Of a stretch of 64,000 nucleotides of DNA, positions 62,492 through 64,000 are shown one piece after another (position 1 is the first letter of the stretch; every line of letters starts with the position of its first letter). Origin of the DNA: CAVTAV01 sp963732795 (GTDB lineage: Bacteria > Pseudomonadota > Alphaproteobacteria > CAVTAV01). Below the pieces are notes generated by a model, which saw only the letters and a list, made by a program, of their open reading frames with translations, had not been told where the DNA came from and did no database searches. Both the position numbers and the translations under genes were made by a program. The DNA is taken from NCBI GenBank assembly GCA_963732795.1, contig CAVTAV010000006.1, positions 124,001 through 188,000 of the forward strand, read 5' to 3'.

Positions 62492-64000
62492 ATGGCCAGG
62501 AATATCGAAACACCCGTGCTGATCGTCGGCGGCGGGCCGGTCGGGCCTGTCCCTCGCGATGGATCTCGCCTGGCGCGGGATCGAGGTCACCGTCGCCGAG
62601 CGCCGGCCGGCCGGCGAGCCGCCGAGCGTCAAATGCAATCACACCTCGTCGCGCTCGATGGAAATCTTCCGGCGGCTGGGGTCTCGCCGACAAGGTCCGC
62701 CGCGCGGGCCTGCCGGACGATTATCCCGAACGACGTGGTCTTCCGGACCCGCGCCACCGGCTATGAGCTGACCCGCATTCACATCCCCTGCCGCCGCGAC
62801 CGCTTCACCGACACCTCCGGCCCCGACGGCTGGTGGCCGACGCCGGAGCCGCCGCACCGGATCAACCAGCTGTTCCTGGAGCCGGTCCTGTTCGCCCATG
62901 CCGCCTCGATGAAGGGCCTGACCATCCTCAACCGCCTGAATGTCGAGACCGTCGCCCAGGATGACGACGGCGTTACCGCCACGGCGTCAAGTCTCGACAC
63001 CGGCGAGGCCGTGACGATCCGCAGCCGCTATCTCATCGGCTGCGACGGCGGCCCGTCGACGGTGCGCAAGGCGATCGACGCACGGCTCGAGGGCGACGAC
63101 GTCATCCAGCGGGTGCAATCGAGCTATGTCCGCGCGCCGAAGCTCCTCGGCCTCATCCGCGGCAAGCGCGCCTGGATGAGCTATCTCTACAACCCCGTCC
63201 GCGCCGGCAATCTGATCGCCATCGACGGCAAGGAAACCTGGCTCATCCACAACTACCTGCTGCCCGGACGAGGCGGACTTCGATTCGGTCGACCGCGACC
63301 AATGCATCCGCACACTCTTGGGCGTCGGCGAGGATTTCGATTTCGAGGTTCTCGGCAAGGAAGACTGGATCGGCCGCCGTCTGGTCGCCGACAAGTTCCG
63401 CGAGGGCCGGGTCTTCCTGTGCGGCGATTCGGCCCATCTCTGGGTGCCCTATGCGGGCTACGGCATGAATGCCGGGATCGCGGATGCGATGAACCTGTCC
63501 TGGCTGCTGGCCGCCCATCTCAAGGGCTGGGCGCCCGAAGGGATTCTCGACGCCTACGAGCGCGAGCGCCAGCCGATCACCGATCAGGTCTCCCGCTTCG
63601 CCATGCGCCACGCCGAAGGCGCGATCCGCGAGCGCACCTCGGTCCCGCCGGAGCTCGAGGATGACAGCCCCGAAGGCGACGCGGCGCGTAAGGCCGTCGG
63701 CGAAGAGGCTTACAAGCTGCATGTCCAGCAATTCGCCTGCGCCGGGCTCAATTACGGCTATTTCTACGACAACTCGCCGATCATCGCCTATGACGGCGAG
63801 GCCGCGCCCGGCTACACCATGTATGACTACACGCCCTCGACGGTCCCCGGCTGCCGTACGCCGCATATCTGGCTCGACGACGGCCGCTCGCTCTACGACG
63901 CGATGGGGCCGGACTACACCTTGCTGCGGTTCGATCCTGCGATCGATGTCTCGGCCCTTAAGGAGGCGGCAAAGCAGCGCGAGGTGCCCTTGGCCGTTCT
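62492..64000 (+). CDS. FAD-dependent aromatic monooxygenase (frame broken four times, partial)
   Basis: At least 500 residues, running off the right edge. Start ATG at 62492 with GTGGGGGAC upstream. FAD motif VLIVGGGPVGLSLAMDLA (broken near 62547), the GxASSRSMEIFRRLGLADKVR-type segment (break near 62685) and YPNDVVFR (break near 62731), then YLIGCDGGPSTVRKAI and the GD motif RVFLCGDS AHLWVPYAGYGMNAGIADA. A further break is near 63270. The family (PHBH/MhpA/TfdB-like) hydroxylates phenolic substrates; which one is not evident. All conserved blocks remain in the joined frame. Confidence 0.86.

Overview
The window is GC-rich DNA from an alphaproteobacterium, most likely of the Rhodospirillales type. 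This rests on the gene order chvI-chvG-hprK-rapZ-EIIA(Man)-HPr-ahcY-divL-tsaE-amgK-murU-addB-addA-trxA, on a DivL-type kinase with Tyr in place of the phospho-accepting His, and on DUF6456, DUF3450 and ThiC genes of alphaproteobacterial type.

Layout. 1-11.8 kb is a minus-strand late operon of a tailed phage or gene transfer agent (GTA)-like element: small and large terminase, portal, holin-like protein, nested spanin pair, prohead protease, HK97 capsid, a head-spike module (spike base plus a large SGNH-esterase fibre), connectors and tail genes. Plus-strand genes for small secreted proteins are inserted between its genes. A promoter, a palindrome and a leader hairpin precede the small terminase, and a DUF6456 protein and an HTH regulator (12.9-14.5 kb) flank an operator-like intergenic region. 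14.6-18.1 kb holds a membrane-anchored GST-like protein, a degenerate LuxR-type response regulator, a secreted protein, and a cyclic-di-GMP-I riboswitch in front of a 73-residue protein. 18.1-23.3 kb is a TonB2-like energy-transduction operon (DUF3450, long ExbB/TtpC, ExbB, ExbD, TonB, TPR). 23.3-24.9 kb is an ECF sigma/anti-sigma/periplasmic sensor operon. 25.1-27.8 kb carries two tandem paralogues with a YfiM-like C-terminal domain, and 28.0-30.4 kb three tandem paralogues of an uncharacterised exported family. 30.5-32.5 kb holds coxM-coxS-coxG without coxL, followed by a metal-binding protein (ZnuA type). 33.5-35.8 kb is thiC with its TPP riboswitch. 35.9-37.6 kb holds two PEP-CTERM-like exported proteins. 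38.2-40.8 kb is an ABC-2 exporter. 41.1-43.5 kb holds a fumarylacetoacetate hydrolase, a LigB-type dioxygenase and ArfB. 43.6-64 kb is the chvGI/PTS/methyl-cycle/cell-cycle/recombination block, ending in a truncated FAD monooxygenase.

Genes working together. ChvI-ChvG, HprK, RapZ, EIIA and HPr form the usual alphaproteobacterial envelope-stress and PTS regulatory block. AhcY detoxifies S-adenosylhomocysteine and is preceded by a SahR-like palindrome. AmgK and MurU recycle cell-wall amino sugars. AddAB is the recombination nuclease.

Quality caveat. Fifteen genes, including essential ones (ahcY, divL, tsaE, thiC), are broken by reading-frame changes, and nearly all the changes I traced are extra single bases; addB and addA carry twenty or more each. 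Assembly or read errors are the simplest explanation. However, the absence of clear deletions, the clustering, and the fact that almost every extra base can be placed at a codon junction deserve a check. I treat these genes as intact in the organism and give full-span coordinates.
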